From: Aphidius gifuensis
Lineage: Eukaryota; Arthropoda; Insecta; Hymenoptera; Braconidae
NCBI RefSeq assembly: GCF_014905175.1
Contig: NC_057789.1
Coordinates: 14,188,876 to 14,252,875, forward strand
DNA length: 64,000 bases
Direction of reading: 5' to 3'
Part shown: one piece after another, positions 12,480-24,211 of the stretch
Position numbering within the stretch: the stretch's first letter is position 1
How the letters are laid out: each line of letters begins with the position of its first letter
Position numbers and translations under genes: made by a program
Notes under the pieces: model-generated
Seen by the model: the letters and a program-made list of their open reading frames with translations, nothing else
What the model was told of the DNA's origin: nothing
The model's database searches: none

Positions 12480-13520
12480 AAAATTTATTTCTACAATTCG
12501 AAAATAAGTGTCCTTGAATTTAGGGACGAGTTTCATGTATATAAGATCATTTCCATTTTACTTGAGAAAACGTTTTTTTAGATGACTTTTTGAAGATAAA
12601 TTTCAGAAATAATTTTGACTAGGATTTAGGAATTATTTTTTACTCGGTAAGTATGGAATTCCTCGGATTTGGAAAAAAATACTACTTCAACGAGCGCATT
12701 TTATTTAGCTTCATTTAAAACATTTTCAGATAAAAATATTAATACTGTATGCTATATTCTTGCTTTTTATTCATGGAATCAAGTTTATTAATCTGAAGAA
12801 ATGAAAAAATAATTTATAATGCGCAAGATCCATTCATCAATGGTAATTTTTATATAAATAATATTCTGAAATCTTCAATATAAAACAAAAAAAACTTTAT
12901 TACGAAAAATAAATATTTCCAAAACGCGTATTTTACTTGAATACGAATATGGATTTCCTTGGATTTAGGGAATATTTCTCAATTTTGAAAAACACATTTT
13001 TAATGTCCAGGCAAAAATTGTTTGAACGTTTATTATAATTCTTCGAGTACAGAATGTAATACACCAGATTTTAAGTTTGACTTTTTATTGATCAATTTTG
13101 TATACCAAATTTATTTTATTATTATTGGAACATAGAGGAAAAATAACATTACCGGGAATAATTTAAAAAAAAAAACAAGGAAAACCTTTTCTCCATAAAA
13201 TGTGTTTGAATCTATTTGAAAAGAATATTTTCCCGGATAGATAAATATTTTCTGTATCTGTTTTTTTTTGTTTTTTATTACTGAAATAAATTTCATCATT
13301 TAAAAAAAAAACAATTTTATTTCAGCACAAAAGAATAATAGTTATGGGTAGTTTTCGTGGAGAAGATAAGTGAATAGTCTGTTTTACAGAACGCAATTAA
13401 CTCGATTATAAAAATTTGAACTGTGGCAATAACCTTTTTTAGTTCGATTCAAGGGTAAAATTACTTGGATTTAGGTTTTAATTCTTATTTGCTAATGTTT
13501 TTCTTTTTTTCTTTCAAGTA
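12480..13520. repeat. Degenerate repeat block with CCTTGAATTTAGGG motifs
   Basis: Motifs resembling TTCCTTGGATTTAGGGAA recur at about 12510, 12660, 12955 and 13445 within A/T-rich sequence. They resemble, in looser form, the block at 4.1-6.4 kb. I see no gene. Confidence 0.35.
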
Positions 13521-14485
13521 GTACTTTTTATGAGGTGGTACGAAAATTTTCAATAATCAATCATTATAAACTGAGTGATACTTCTAGCAAGTTGATTTTT
13601 TCAGTGGAGCATCGAGACTGAGTGTACGCGCAGAAGCTGAGAAAGCTCGTTGTTTGTCAGTGTCTATATGCAATTCAATTCATTATTTATTTGGTCCTTA
13701 TTATTGTTACCGTCTCTATTTCCAATAATACTATTATTTATTACTGAAAAAATAATAAATTTGGACATTTTTTATCTATTTGTTTTTTTAACTCGTTTTA
13801 ACCTTGTGTCAACCTCGTTTCGGCGTCAAATAGCGTAACCTTTCGATTCTCAAAACTAATTTCTACCTGGGTTCTTTATTTTCATTATTTGTATATTTAC
13901 TTATTTATTTTATTTTAGGTAAATCGTTGAAAATCAATTTATTTCGAACAGCGAGAGACTCCGGCTCACATCTTGTACTTGGTTATTACCAATAATAATA
14001 GTAATAACCAATTCATTTTAATATAACCCGAAATCAGAAAGATGAAAAACAAAAAAAAAAAAAAAACAGATAAAAAGGTAAAAATATCTTCGAAAAAATT
14101 CAGAGGCCAGTTTATTTTACATCATAAAAAATCTCTCAGAAAATAATATTTGTAATTAAGATTTAAATTTTTTAATTTGCGGTGATACAATTCAAGCTGA
14201 GAATATTAATATTAAAAATGATTATTCATGAAATATTGGTAAAAAATGTTATTTAAAAATATAAACAGGATTTGAAAAAGCAAAGAAAATGAAAAATCTA
14301 CTTCTATCAAGGTGTGTGCAACTGCCAAAACGAGAAAAACTTTTGCGAATAACAAGTACTATATATCAAAATTTTGAGCCATAAACATTGATAGCAAAAA
14401 TATCCATGCATAATAAATCAATTATAATTGTTGTGAATAACATTATAATAAATTTTTTTAATAAAATATTTTTTTGCGTTCAATT
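13521..14485. other. Unassigned stretch
   Basis: Mostly A/T-rich. Two patches of more complex sequence (about 13600-13670 and 13790-14020) have no convincing frame. A TTTTTTCAG at about 13596-13604 would serve as a splice acceptor, but nothing after it reads as an exon. Confidence 0.35.
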
Positions 14486-14489
14486 TCAA

Positions 14490-15050
14490 GTTAACTTGAT
14501 CAAGATAGCATCAAGTATCTTGATCACATCCTGATCAAGTAAACCTGGTCAAATCTTGATCAATAAATCATTAAGTTGGATGATTCAAGATAAATATTTT
14601 TTTAAAACAATTTTCCATGTTCAAGATAGGATCAAGTATCTTGATCACATCCTGATCAAGTGATCCTGGTCAAATCTTGATCAAAAAATCATCAAGTCAA
14701 ATATTCTAAAATAAATATTATTTTAAAACAATTTTCCCTGTTCAAGATAGCATCAAGTATCTTGATCACATCCTGATCAAGTCAACCTGGTCAAATCTTG
14801 ATCAAAAAATCATCAAGTTGGATGATTTAAGAGAAATATTTTTTTAAAACAATTTTCCCTGTTCAAGATAGGATCAAGTATCTTGATCACATCTTGATCA
14901 AGTGAACCTGGTCAAATCTTGATGGAAAAACTATCAAGTTGAATATTTTAAAATACATAAGTTTTTTAAACAATTTTTCCTGTTCAAGACAACATCAAGT
15001 ATCTTGATCACATTTTAAACAAGTAAACCTGGTCAAATTATGATCAACAT
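14490..15050. repeat. Tandem repeat, period about 120 bp, TTGATCA-rich
   Basis: Five successive copies start with a CATCAAGTATCTTGATCAC core at about 14508, 14630, 14751, 14872 and 14994. Each continues with TCCTGATCAAG, CCTGGTCAAATCTTGATCA and an A/T-rich tail (AAAACAATTTTCC). The copies are very similar except the last, which is decaying. Every unit contains many copies of the palindrome TTGATCAA. This is not a CRISPR array: the intervening sequence repeats as well. Confidence 0.85.
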
Positions 15051-15199
15051 TTTCTTAGTCTTATCATATTTAAAATGTAGAGCTGATGACAGCTCTGTAT
15101 AATATTTCTTCTATTAAATAATTCATTCCAATATCTATCCATAATTTTTTATTACGAATTAACAAATAAATACAAAAAAATTATTTCGTATTCTATTAA

Positions 15200-15884
15200 G
15201 GTTGTTTTTAAATCGCATGACCGGGCGACTTTTTGGGTCCACATGGGTGCTTATAAACTCATATTAAAAAAAAAAATTATAGCGCCCTCTCATGCCTAAA
15301 ATCTTTCCACTTTACTGATGCGTCATAAGTAGTGTGAGTGTTGCCGGCTTATATTCACAGACACTAATACTACTCCAGCAACTAACATTCAGGGGGAAGT
15401 TCCAAAACCGTAGATTTCTTCTAAGAGAAGGATAGAAAAAGAGATAGAAGATTGAGCCAGAAGAGATAGAGAGAAGGATAGAGCTAGAAGAATTAAACCG
15501 AACGGCGGTATTGGAACGTACCCCAAATTCTCAATGTAATTCAGCCGGCTGAAACCCGTAAATTTCAAAAGTAATTAGCCAATATCTTTTAAACGGCACT
15601 GAGGAAATGGATCATTTTTTTTTCATTAATTTCGTGTTTGTAAAGTGTACAAATCTTTGAAAAAAGAATCAAAATTTAAATTAAGAGTTTTAAAAATACA
15701 AGCGCAAATGTACCTATACTCCCTATGCTTGCGTGTTAAAGTTGTCAACTTTGACACTAATTATCTAGATTTTGACGCAGAGGAAAATTACGAAAAAATT
15801 CCACCAAATAGATAATTATTTTATTTAAGCATTAAAAAAGAAAAATTGAAAATAAATCTACGGGAATTTCATTATAAAACAATC
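15200..15884. mobile_element. TTAA-flanked inverted-repeat element
   Basis: GGTTGTTTTTAAAT at the left is mirrored by a right end finishing AAAACAATC. TTAA lies directly outside both ends (15196-15199 and 15885-15888). Elements moved by piggyBac-type transposases duplicate TTAA, so this may be a non-autonomous relative, although the tips are not a canonical piggyBac sequence. Internal sequence around 15715-15830 matches, in reverse complement, the fragment at 52.86-52.95 kb. Related members lie at 37.0, 41.7 and 45.1 kb. Confidence 0.6.
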
Positions 15885-16049
15885 TTAATTAAAATATATA
15901 TTCAAGAATAATTATTTAGGAATAATTATTATATCGCACAATTATTTCTTTTCCAATTATTAATCTTTCTCTGAATCTATCATTTTCTTTTTGCCTCTTG
16001 TGAGTGAATGTAAAATATCAGGATTAAAAAACTCTACATTGCATCGATC

Positions 16050-16128
16050 GTCCGGTAGCCGAGCGGGCTAAAGCGTGCGTTTAGATTAGTAATCCATCGT
16101 TCGTAGGTTCGATCCCGTCTAGGCTCGC
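16050..16128 (+). tRNA. tRNA-like sequence (Ser/Leu-type layout), probably not functional
   Basis: The D-arm/A-box region reads TAGCCGAGCGGGCTAAAG and the T-loop/B-box region GGTTCGATCCC, separated as in tRNAs with a long variable arm. The acceptor and T stems pair poorly (GTAGG against CCGTC), and the anticodon stem is weak. I therefore read it as a tRNA-derived or decayed sequence that could still be recognised by RNA polymerase III. It sits between the TTGATCA tandem array and its inverted counterpart. Confidence 0.45.
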
Positions 16129-16261
16129 AAATTTACTTCATTATATTCTTTGTCTTTCATTTCAGCACATCTATCTCTAACTCTATCCCAGAAATAATAA
16201 GTAATTAGCTGATTCAAAAAAAAAAAAATAAGAAAAAAAAAGTCATTTGTTAAAAAATTTT

Positions 16262-16475
16262 TTCTAATCATTTTTTGATAATGTTTCTTGATCACTTTTT
16301 GATCAAAAACCTTGATCAAGCCTTGATCCATTTTTGCGTTACGTTTTGATCAATTCTTGAACAGGTAGCTTGATCAAGTCTTGACCAGGTCAAGATCAAG
16401 TTGTCTGATTAAAACTTGATCTGAATTCAAGTTGCCTGATCAAATTTTGATCATATCCTGAACTGAATTTCTACT
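16262..16475. repeat. Inverted counterpart of the TTGATCA repeats
   Basis: Repeated CTTGATCA/TGATCAAG and CTTGACCAGGTCAAG motifs occur in reverse orientation to the tandem array at 14.5-15.05 kb. The whole of 14.49-16.47 kb is probably one foldback element. It carries the tRNA-like sequence and was later entered by the TTAA-flanked element. Confidence 0.55.
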
Positions 16476-17285
16476 CGGGCACCTTAAATAATTAAACGAA
16501 AACTTTATTAAAAGTCAATGATTATTGTTTATAATATAAAATTGGACTTTTGTTTATCACTTGTTATCTTCAATATGTTAAGTCTTTTTTCATTTTTTTT
16601 TATCATTATTTTTATATTCATTATTGTACAATAAATAAAATTTTCATTTTGATAAATACTCGTCTTAAAATATACAATACAGTTTTTTTTTTTTGTTCTC
16701 AAGATAGCGTCCTCAAATATATAAAAGCTTCTCATAAGCTTTCAGAATTAAGGCATTCAGTCAGCACTATGATGAATGTTTTATTTTCTGCCCTTTATTA
16801 TAAAAATATAAGTTTTTAGTTCTTTTACAAATTAACGAATTGATATTATGTGAAAAAAATGACTCAATAGTTTTAGCCATTAATATTTTAAATCTCAATG
16901 ATTATGAGCAGGGTCGCAATGTTCAGTAAATTTTCGGTGCAGTATTATTTTGTGAATGTACTAGCGTGAAATAAAACGAATGGTACCAGTATGTCAAATG
17001 AGTAGGATTGTACGTACGTCAACTGTACACAATCATTTGTTTAATTTTTGAATATGGACGATGTCGTTGTGTGCCAAATTGAGTGGAACGCATACGGGAT
17101 GTACCATCTTGGGATCATACCTTGCGCGGTCTACTAACATTCCAAATATCGATTTTTCGAAGTTTGATATTAAACTTCACACGGTTTTTTACCGTCCACG
17201 ATGATTTAAAAAATGAATTGAAGAATAGAAGGACGTCGGAGTTAACTTGATGAAACTTAGAAACAATAAGAAGCCGTGTGTTCTA

Positions 17286-18502
17286 CACTGAGAAAAGAAA
17301 ACCACAAAAATTGTTGTGAGAGCACAACAAACTAGAGGCGAAATCCTATCCTCTCGCTTTTTGTTGTGCTGCAACAAAAATTGTTCTATCGTTAAACAAA
17401 ATTTGTTGTGCTACAACAAATTTTATTGTATCGTTGAACAAATTTTATTTAGCTGCACAACAATTTTTACCATCCAATAATATTTGTTGTGTTGCTTAAT
17501 AATATTTGTTCGGCTGCTCAATAAATATTGTCCAGTTTCAAGGCAAATATTACCGTGCTGCACAACAATTTGATTTTCGGGTGTTATCGGTAAGACTCGG
17601 TCTTGTTCGTGTGCCTTGGTATATCTACATGACATTGTGTGGAATTTTCTAAGTCAGTCTAAGTTGAGATCAGCTTTGGTGTGACTTAGTGGTCTTCGAT
17701 ATTCAACAAAAGTACTCGGTATAAAATGAATCGAATAGTTTCGTGGGAATACCGGGTACTCGGTATATCGGCTCAAAAAACTACCGGTATATCGACTATC
17801 GAGTACTTTGTTTTTTTTTTTTTTTTTAAGAATTCAACTAGTATTTTTAGTACGTTTTAAAAATAAATTAATTAATCCCAAGATGTCAAGTTTTAATAAC
17901 ATTTTAATCATTGAATTATAAACTAAAATATTTGTGAGCAACTAGATAAATAACCAAACTTGATATTTAACAAATCACATCAACAATAAAGTATGAAATT
18001 ATATGAAAATGACAAACATAACCTGCATCTGTCATTTTAATGCAGAGATTTTTTATTTCAATCTTTAATAATTATAAATATGAAAAATAAATCAAAGCAT
18101 TAATTTGAATTAATTTGTTCCTTAATTGTTTTCCTTCTTCTTTTTAATTATCATAATGAAAATTTATTTCGTAATTTTGAAAAAAAAAAAATTTAATATG
18201 GTTTTAGAATTTTTGTTATGTAGGAATAATAAAAATTATTAAACTAAATACAAAAATTGTTGTATGTTCAACAGTTTTTGTTTGGAGCATAACAAATTTT
18301 GTTGTATGTCTATTAATTTTTGTTTGGAGCATGACAAATTTTGTTAAACAGCACGGTAATTATTACTCTGCCAGATGAACAAAAACTGTACTACCGACAG
18401 AACAAATATTATAGAGTTTCAACTTCGCCTCTACTTTGTTGTGCGGCACGACAATTTTTGTCCTGTTTTCTCAACAATATTTGTCGTTTTTTTTTCTCCG
18501 TG
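17286..18502. mobile_element. TA-flanked MITE nested in the hAT-type element
   Basis: The tips are CACTGAGAAAAGAAAACCAC at the left and a right end finishing TTTTTTTCTCCGTG. TA lies outside both (17284-17285 and 18503-18504). Both arms are full of AACAAAAATTGTTG-like palindromes (17300-17580 and 18245-18480). TA duplication and CACTGAG tips are shared with other MITEs in this window, pointing to a Tc1/mariner-type mover. No coding capacity. Confidence 0.75.
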
Positions 18503-18562
18503 TAGTGGTCAAGGCGTTTGCCCGGTAAGCGAAAGACCCGGGTTCGATTCCCGGCGGGGGAA
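18503..18562 (+). tRNA. tRNA-like 3' two-thirds abutting the MITE junction
   Basis: From the junction the sequence reads TAGTGGTCAAGGCG (A-box-like). It then has an anticodon-arm-like hairpin TTTGC-CCGGTAA-GCGAA, with GGT in the anticodon position, and a perfect T arm CCGGG-TTCGATT-CCCGG. The 5' acceptor half would lie before 17284, on the other side of the nested MITE, so the insertion appears to have split it. The 5' side does not pair with the 3' acceptor strand, and loop position 33 is C rather than T, so I do not call a working tRNA. Confidence 0.5.
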
Positions 18563-19274
18563 CTTCGTTATTTTTTCTAAGTTTCTGGTTTTTTTTTTCA
18601 AATACAGCATATACAGAATATACAGCGGTCTAATTTCGATATTGTCTGTCAAGGCCATAGAGCTGCACTGAGATTTTTCAGCAGACCGTGTACGGTGTAA
18701 ACCGGATGCGGTGAAATCAAGTACTTAAGAGCAATACTAATATGGGGCTACCACTGAAAGAGTTCTTGGCAGCTCAGAGTTATGGAACCTATCATAGGTA
18801 ATATTATAAAAATTTTATAAAATATTTCCGTAGGGGATCTTAAAAAAATAGTAGGGATAAGATAGCTTCCATAACTTTGAGCTGCGAAGGAATTTTTCAG
18901 TGGCCCATATTAAAGCGTACAGTGTAAAAAAAATTCCATGGCCTTGGCAAAAATTTGTAAATTAGACCATATGTGGTTTAATATCAAACTTTAAAAAAAC
19001 GATATTTTGAATGTTAGTAGACCGTGCACGGTATAATATAGTACAAATTCTTACCAAGATGGTCTATCCTGTATGCGATCCACTCAATTTGACACACAAC
19101 GACATCGTCCGCATTTTTAGAAAATATAAAGGAATGATTGTGTACAGTTGACGTACGTACAATCCTACTCATTTTACATACTGATACTATATCATTTGTT
19201 TTATTTCACACTAATACATTCACAAAATGATACCACGCTGGAAATTTACTGAACATTACGACCCTGATTATGAG

Positions 19275-19974
19275 TCAAAGCAAAAACAATCGGAATATAG
19301 TGATATTCTCTCGTTTGAGACAACACAGACTTAGGGATGCAAGTGTATCCACTTTCGAAGTTGATCGATGGTGATGATATGGCGATCAGATAAACAACAT
19401 TCTCATTTTCCCTCCAATAAATTATTACTTTTTTTTCACACATGAAAAAATTATACTATGAAGATATCGAGAATTGTATGTAGCAATGACAAATGTTAAT
19501 TAATATTATTTATTTTTCTTATTTTTTGTTGATTGAAATTGTCAATTTATTCATAATGAAAACGTCTAAATAGTCAGAAGAAGACACAATAGGGGACATA
19601 TGCATATGGGATGCAATGTTTCCTATACTATTTTCATCTAAACCTAATGGGTTGTTATGAAAATTATCACAGCCCCCAATTCTTCAACGGTTTTCAAAAT
19701 ATCAACTATTGGAATCACCCTATTACCACAAGAACCCCTGGTGATACTTTATTGAGAAATACTTTTAACATCTGTATCGCTCCATCCAAGGGCAATATTT
19801 ACCCTTTCCTATACAACAAAATAAATTAGAACAGATGCATTATTTCCGAATTATCGATATTACACTAATTAGTATATGTATAATAAATAAATTCATTTCC
19901 TGACCTCAAAGAAATTGAAGTCGATTCGAGGTGTATAAATAACTTCGGAGAATGATAAAGTTGGTTTTCTACCC
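19275..19974. other. Unassigned stretch
   Basis: The DNA is moderately complex, with a 72-codon open frame at 19611-19829 (+). It has no homology that I recognise and no clear codon bias. Short open frames on the minus strand near 19246-19443 overlap the hAT end and are not convincing. Confidence 0.3.
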
Positions 19975-19976
19975 TA

Positions 19977-21064
19977 CACTGAGAGAAATTTTAACTAAAA
20001 ATTAAAACCCATGTTGAATAGAAATTACTATACTGCTTTGTAATTTTTGTTTTATTTCTGGGATTGGCCGCGAGAGATGATATTCTACAATAAAATTATG
20101 TAAAATGTCACACAATGTCAAAAAATTGTTATGTTACTTCAAGTCTCTGTACATCGTTATCTATTGCAGATAGACATGAGGTTGAGTGGAGTAAATTATT
20201 GAGAATTCAATTCTAAACAATTTATAAAGAATTACTTTTTTTGATTAATCTCTTAGATAATGAGTTATGAGTTAATTAAATAAAGAGCATACATGTTTAG
20301 TGGAAACGATAAAAAATATTATAAGTTCGAATAAAAAATACTGCACAATTTAATAAATATTCTAATATATATAATAAAATTTATCATGTACACATATAAA
20401 AGTTAGCATAGACTTAAATATTTTTTACTATATCGCTTTGTAAAAATTCTGGTTGTGGGGCGAAATAATACAAAGATGGCCGACTGATTGAACAAATGAT
20501 TGAATTGTCATGTAATTTCAAGCATTTCTACAGCCTTATCTGTTGAAGCTAGGTATGGGGTTAAGCGAGGTTTATTGTTGGTAATTTATTTCTAAACAAT
20601 TTATCAAGAATGAATTTTTTTTATTTATCAATTAGTTTTCGAGTTTTGAGCGTGTAAACAGAAAAGAAAAAATGTTGCCGGGAATTGATTGCCGTTCTCC
20701 GTGAATATAGCACAAACTGCCGAACTTAGCACAAAAAATAACCAACTTTTAAATAAAATTTATAATAAAATATAGTAAATTCTAAAACCGGTAGTGCGTA
20801 AATTCTCAATCTGCTAGAATTTACTTGTGAGTTTCGTGAATTTAGTCATTTTTTTTATAGAAAAACTACAATAAAATTATGTAATTTTTATGGCTTAGTG
20901 TTGTATATAGTCAATGGCCAAATTTTTTACATAACTTTATTGTAAAAATTATTTATCAATATACGAATAATTCTTACAAATAATCGGAGGAACGCAGTTT
21001 TTACTATTCGCTTTGTAATTTTTTCTTATACGTTTGTAATTTTTAGTTAAAATTTCTCTCAGTG
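19977..21064. mobile_element. TA-flanked MITE family 'CACTGAGAGAAATTTT', copy 1
   Basis: The tips are CACTGAGAGAAATTTTAACT and its reverse complement, with TA outside each end (19975-19976 and 21065-21066). Its internal landmarks include a GATGGCCGACTGATTGAAC segment at about 20475. They recur in reverse complement at 42937-44021, so this is one of two full-length copies. The subterminal sequence is palindromic. No coding capacity; probably moved by a Tc1/mariner-type transposase. Confidence 0.85.
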
Positions 21065-21066
21065 TA

Positions 21067-22169
21067 GCGAATGGCTCGACTCCCCAATGTTGCACTGCAT
21101 CAACAGCATATATTAAAACGTAAACAATGAGTTGAAATTATACATCATGAAAATGTTAGATTGACAGTATTCAGAATTAAAAAGCTGTAAAACATCAGAA
21201 AATTAATTGGTAGTTGTCTTGGTCATTATTACCAAAATGCTTGTCACTGAATCGACAGATTTTCGACACCGAATCGAAAGGGGCTCTGGTTTTTATTTTT
21301 CCATGGATTTTTATCATTTAAAATTGATTGTAGATAGCATAGATTCCAAGTAGCATACACGTATCAATATTTCATGGTTTGAAGGGGCGTATACGATAAC
21401 GCTCTGTTTTGTCCCCAGGCCCCAAAAATTTAAGGGCAGTAGTGATTAGTCTTTTAAAAATCGAAAGAGAAAGAATTAAAATTTTTATAGCGTATTTGAG
21501 TACTACATTTTGATAGTAATCTAAAAAAATGCCGTAGAAAAGGAACTTGTAAAAAATAGAAGTTTTAGATGTCACTTATCCCTGTGTATAAAAGTTGTAT
21601 TATCTCACCTATTATCTCGAAAAGTCCAAAGAAGAGAAAATTGAAAAGAAATAACAGTGTTGATAACTATTTCATATAAAAAATAAGACTAAAAAAAAAA
21701 TCATGTAGATATTCAGCTATCCAGAATCAACCTTACAGCTTTATGTGTAATTTTCAAATAGAAATTTTAAATTAATTAAATTTGAATGAATAAAAATTTC
21801 AAACAATGTGTAAAAATAATAACAAAAGAAAATTTTTATTAACAATAACAAATCAACTGAAAACCAGAATAAATGGTTTACAAAGTTACTTTATACAAAA
21901 CCAATAATAATTTGATATTTTTCGAATTTGATATGAGTATACATATACGTGTTGACTCTATTTTGACACCGTTTCGATCGCCTTTCGACACCGAATTTAA
22001 CGCTTATTGGAGTCAACTTGTAAAGATCAACTGAATGATCGTCATAAATTAATAGCCAGAGTATTATTTCACTTGAAATGTATATTAAGAAAATAAATTG
22101 ACTTGATAACAAACTGCGAGATTTCTTGTGATGGTATATCAAGGGTTGATTCAATAAAATGGCAAAAAC
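21067..22169. other. Unassigned stretch
   Basis: I see no credible gene or repeat. The small open frames on the minus strand (21372-21575, 21891-22154) have no recognisable features. Confidence 0.35.
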
Positions 22170-22171
22170 TA

Positions 22172-22952
22172 CACTGAGAGAAAAAAAAAAATATTTTCAT
22201 TTGAAAATTCATTTATTTTCACGTGATGGATCAAGTTTCGACGGACCGAGAGATCATTCCAGTAAAATTCACGAATAGTCAAGATAAATTTCACGTTATC
22301 GAAAAGTTAAAATAAACTAAACGTAAACAGATGAATTTTCACTAGGGAACCACGTGAAAATGAAAAAATTCCTCAAATAAAAAAATTTGTGTTACGTGAA
22401 AATAATTTTTAATTATGTGGTAAGCAACATTAATTCCTTAGCTTTATCTTTTCTTTAACTACTGCTTTTCTTTGGTATTTTTTAATTATAATTATTGATA
22501 TAAAAAAATCTAAAAAAAAAATATAAAATATAAATATAATAATTGATTAAAAAAAAAAATCAATAATTTCTGGAGAAGAAAATAGCTACGAAAACTTTAT
22601 AGCCTAATTATATTCACTAGATCTGTCAAGCAAATATCACGGCTTGACACATTCCGTCATTTGTTTATTTTTTTGAAAACCAAAAAATCTTAACGGTCGC
22701 ATTTTATTCTATATTCACTGGATGATCATTGTGGGAGATTTTAACTAAATTATTAAATTCAAAGATCTTTCACGTGATTTCAAAGTTGATATCCTGGAAA
22801 AATAACTTGAAATCCACGTGAAAGGTCTTTACTGTTTTTTTCACTTTAAAATTAAGTGAAAATAAATAAAATTATAATATTTTTTTCTTTTGATTGGCAA
22901 TAAGGTCCGGTAAAACTAGATGTCACGTTAAAATCTTTTTTTTTTCTCAGTG
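22172..22952. mobile_element. TA-flanked MITE with TTTCACGTGA motifs
   Basis: The left tip is CACTGAGAGAAAAAAAAAAA and the right end finishes TTTTTTTTTTCTCAGTG, with TA outside both (22170-22171 and 22953-22954). Several ATTTTCACGTG / CACGTGAAAAT motifs in both directions make it strongly self-complementary. Same tip type as the elements at 17.3, 20.0 and 42.9 kb, but an unrelated interior. Confidence 0.78.
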
Positions 22953-23525
22953 TATAAACTCACCTCATGCTCACAATTTTGTATGGTTAAAAAATAAAAT
23001 TCACCAAGATCAAATTGGTTATATTATTTTTGCTGAGTTAGCAAATCCAGAATAAGATTCGCACAGAGAATTTCCTTCTGAAATTTAAAGGATAACTACG
23101 ACAGTTGGGATCGAAGTGTCTGGTCATTATTATTTGGTTTTTTGAAACTAAATACAGAACCTTTGGTTCAATTTATACGTTGGCACACTGTAAAAAATAG
23201 AATATCGTAATTGTTGCCGTATTGATCCTATTTATTTATCGTGTGTCCGAAAATAAATCTCTGGTAGATAACGAATATTTATATTAATTGTAGTAATGTG
23301 TCTATGGTATGAATATTATTATTGAACGTATTTATTTTTAGCATGTAATTGACCATTCATCTCCGGAGGACCCTTATATTTCTATAAGAAACCATGTAAG
23401 TTTCGTGTGTTTTCTTGTTTATATGAAATTCGATGAATAACATTGTCACTATGTAAAATTAAAACGATATAATTTATTATTTCAATGAATCTTATTCAGG
23501 TTTAATTCAATGATAACATATTTTT

Positions 23526-24211
23526 TTGAAAGGTCGATATCCACAAAAACATTTTCATGTCGATCAAGGAAAAGAATTTTACTACAGTGAATTTGTGAAT
23601 CTCAAGAAAAAGTATAATATAAATATGTACTCAACATATAGTACTTTAAAAGCAAATATAGTCGGAAGGTTCAATAGAATCCTAAAATGTCAAATGTGGG
23701 GAAGATTTACTTTCCAAGGCAGTTATAAATGGTTGACTATACTTACTGAATTGATCAGAAATTATAATAATACAAAGCACAGAACTATAAAAATGAAAAC
23801 AAAAAATGTAACTAAAAACAATGAAAAAAATATATCAAGAAAAATATACCATAATCGAAATTCAATGTTTTGTGTCACGCCAAGATTGAACAAAAAATTG
23901 AAAATTGGTGATAAAGAGGGAATAAGTAAATATAAAAAATTTTTTGGGAAAGGATATACTCCAAATTAGACAACTGAAATTTTTATACAATCACAAAGAT
24001 ATTGAATACAATACCTATTACGTATAAGCTTGCTTACTATCAAGAAAACAATGTTGAAGGATATTTTTATCAAGAAGAACTTAGTCCAGTACGCTATCCA
24101 GATGTATATCTTGTCGAAAAAGTTATAAAAAAACGTAAAAATAAAGTACTTGTAAGATGGTTAGATTTTGATCATGAACATGATACATGGGAAAACGAAT
24201 CAGATATATAG
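23526..24211 (+). pseudogene. Polinton/Maverick-type integrase remnant with C-terminal chromodomain
   Basis: The first open segment (to 23969) encodes the middle of a retroviral-type integrase core. It shows HVDQGKEF, holding the second Asp of the DDE triad, then a MYSTYS...KANIV..FNR..K block and a YNNTKHR block, an arrangement typical of Polinton integrases. At the expected catalytic Glu position, about 34 residues after the Asp, there is Gly (IVGRFNR). The first segment ends at a TAG. The match resumes in another frame from about 24002 with a PITYKL stretch and a chromodomain-like end (KVLVRWLDFDHEHDTWE). The N-terminal part with the zinc-binding region and first Asp is missing. With one stop, one frame change and a lost catalytic residue it cannot be active. 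No polymerase, ATPase or capsid gene is visible nearby. Confidence 0.82.

Larger units (their letters stand above)
16909..19266. mobile_element. hAT-type non-autonomous element, 2.36 kb, exact 8-bp target duplication
   Basis: The left tip CAGGGTCGCAATGTTCAGTA is matched at the right by TACTGAACATTACGACCCTG. ATTATGAG lies directly outside both (16901-16908 and 19267-19274) and fits the hAT rule nTnnnnAn. The arms are long: GTACGTACGTCAACTGTACA at about 17011 pairs with its complement at about 19140, and pairing runs for about 250 bases. There is no transposase frame. The centre holds a second TA-flanked element (17286-18502) and a tRNA-like sequence next to that insertion. Without the nested insert the element is about 1.1 kb. 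Confidence 0.88.

Noticed and set aside
14490..15050. CRISPR-like regular array
   Set aside because: The whole 120-bp unit repeats, including what would be spacers, and the context is eukaryotic.
16050..16128. Functional tRNA-Ser or tRNA-Thr gene
   Set aside because: The acceptor and T stems do not pair properly; kept only as tRNA-like.
18375..18671. 98-codon frame across the MITE end and tRNA-like sequence
   Set aside because: It crosses an element border and a tRNA-like sequence.
19611..19829. Small protein gene
   Set aside because: No recognised domain, no clear start context and no supporting neighbours; left as unassigned.
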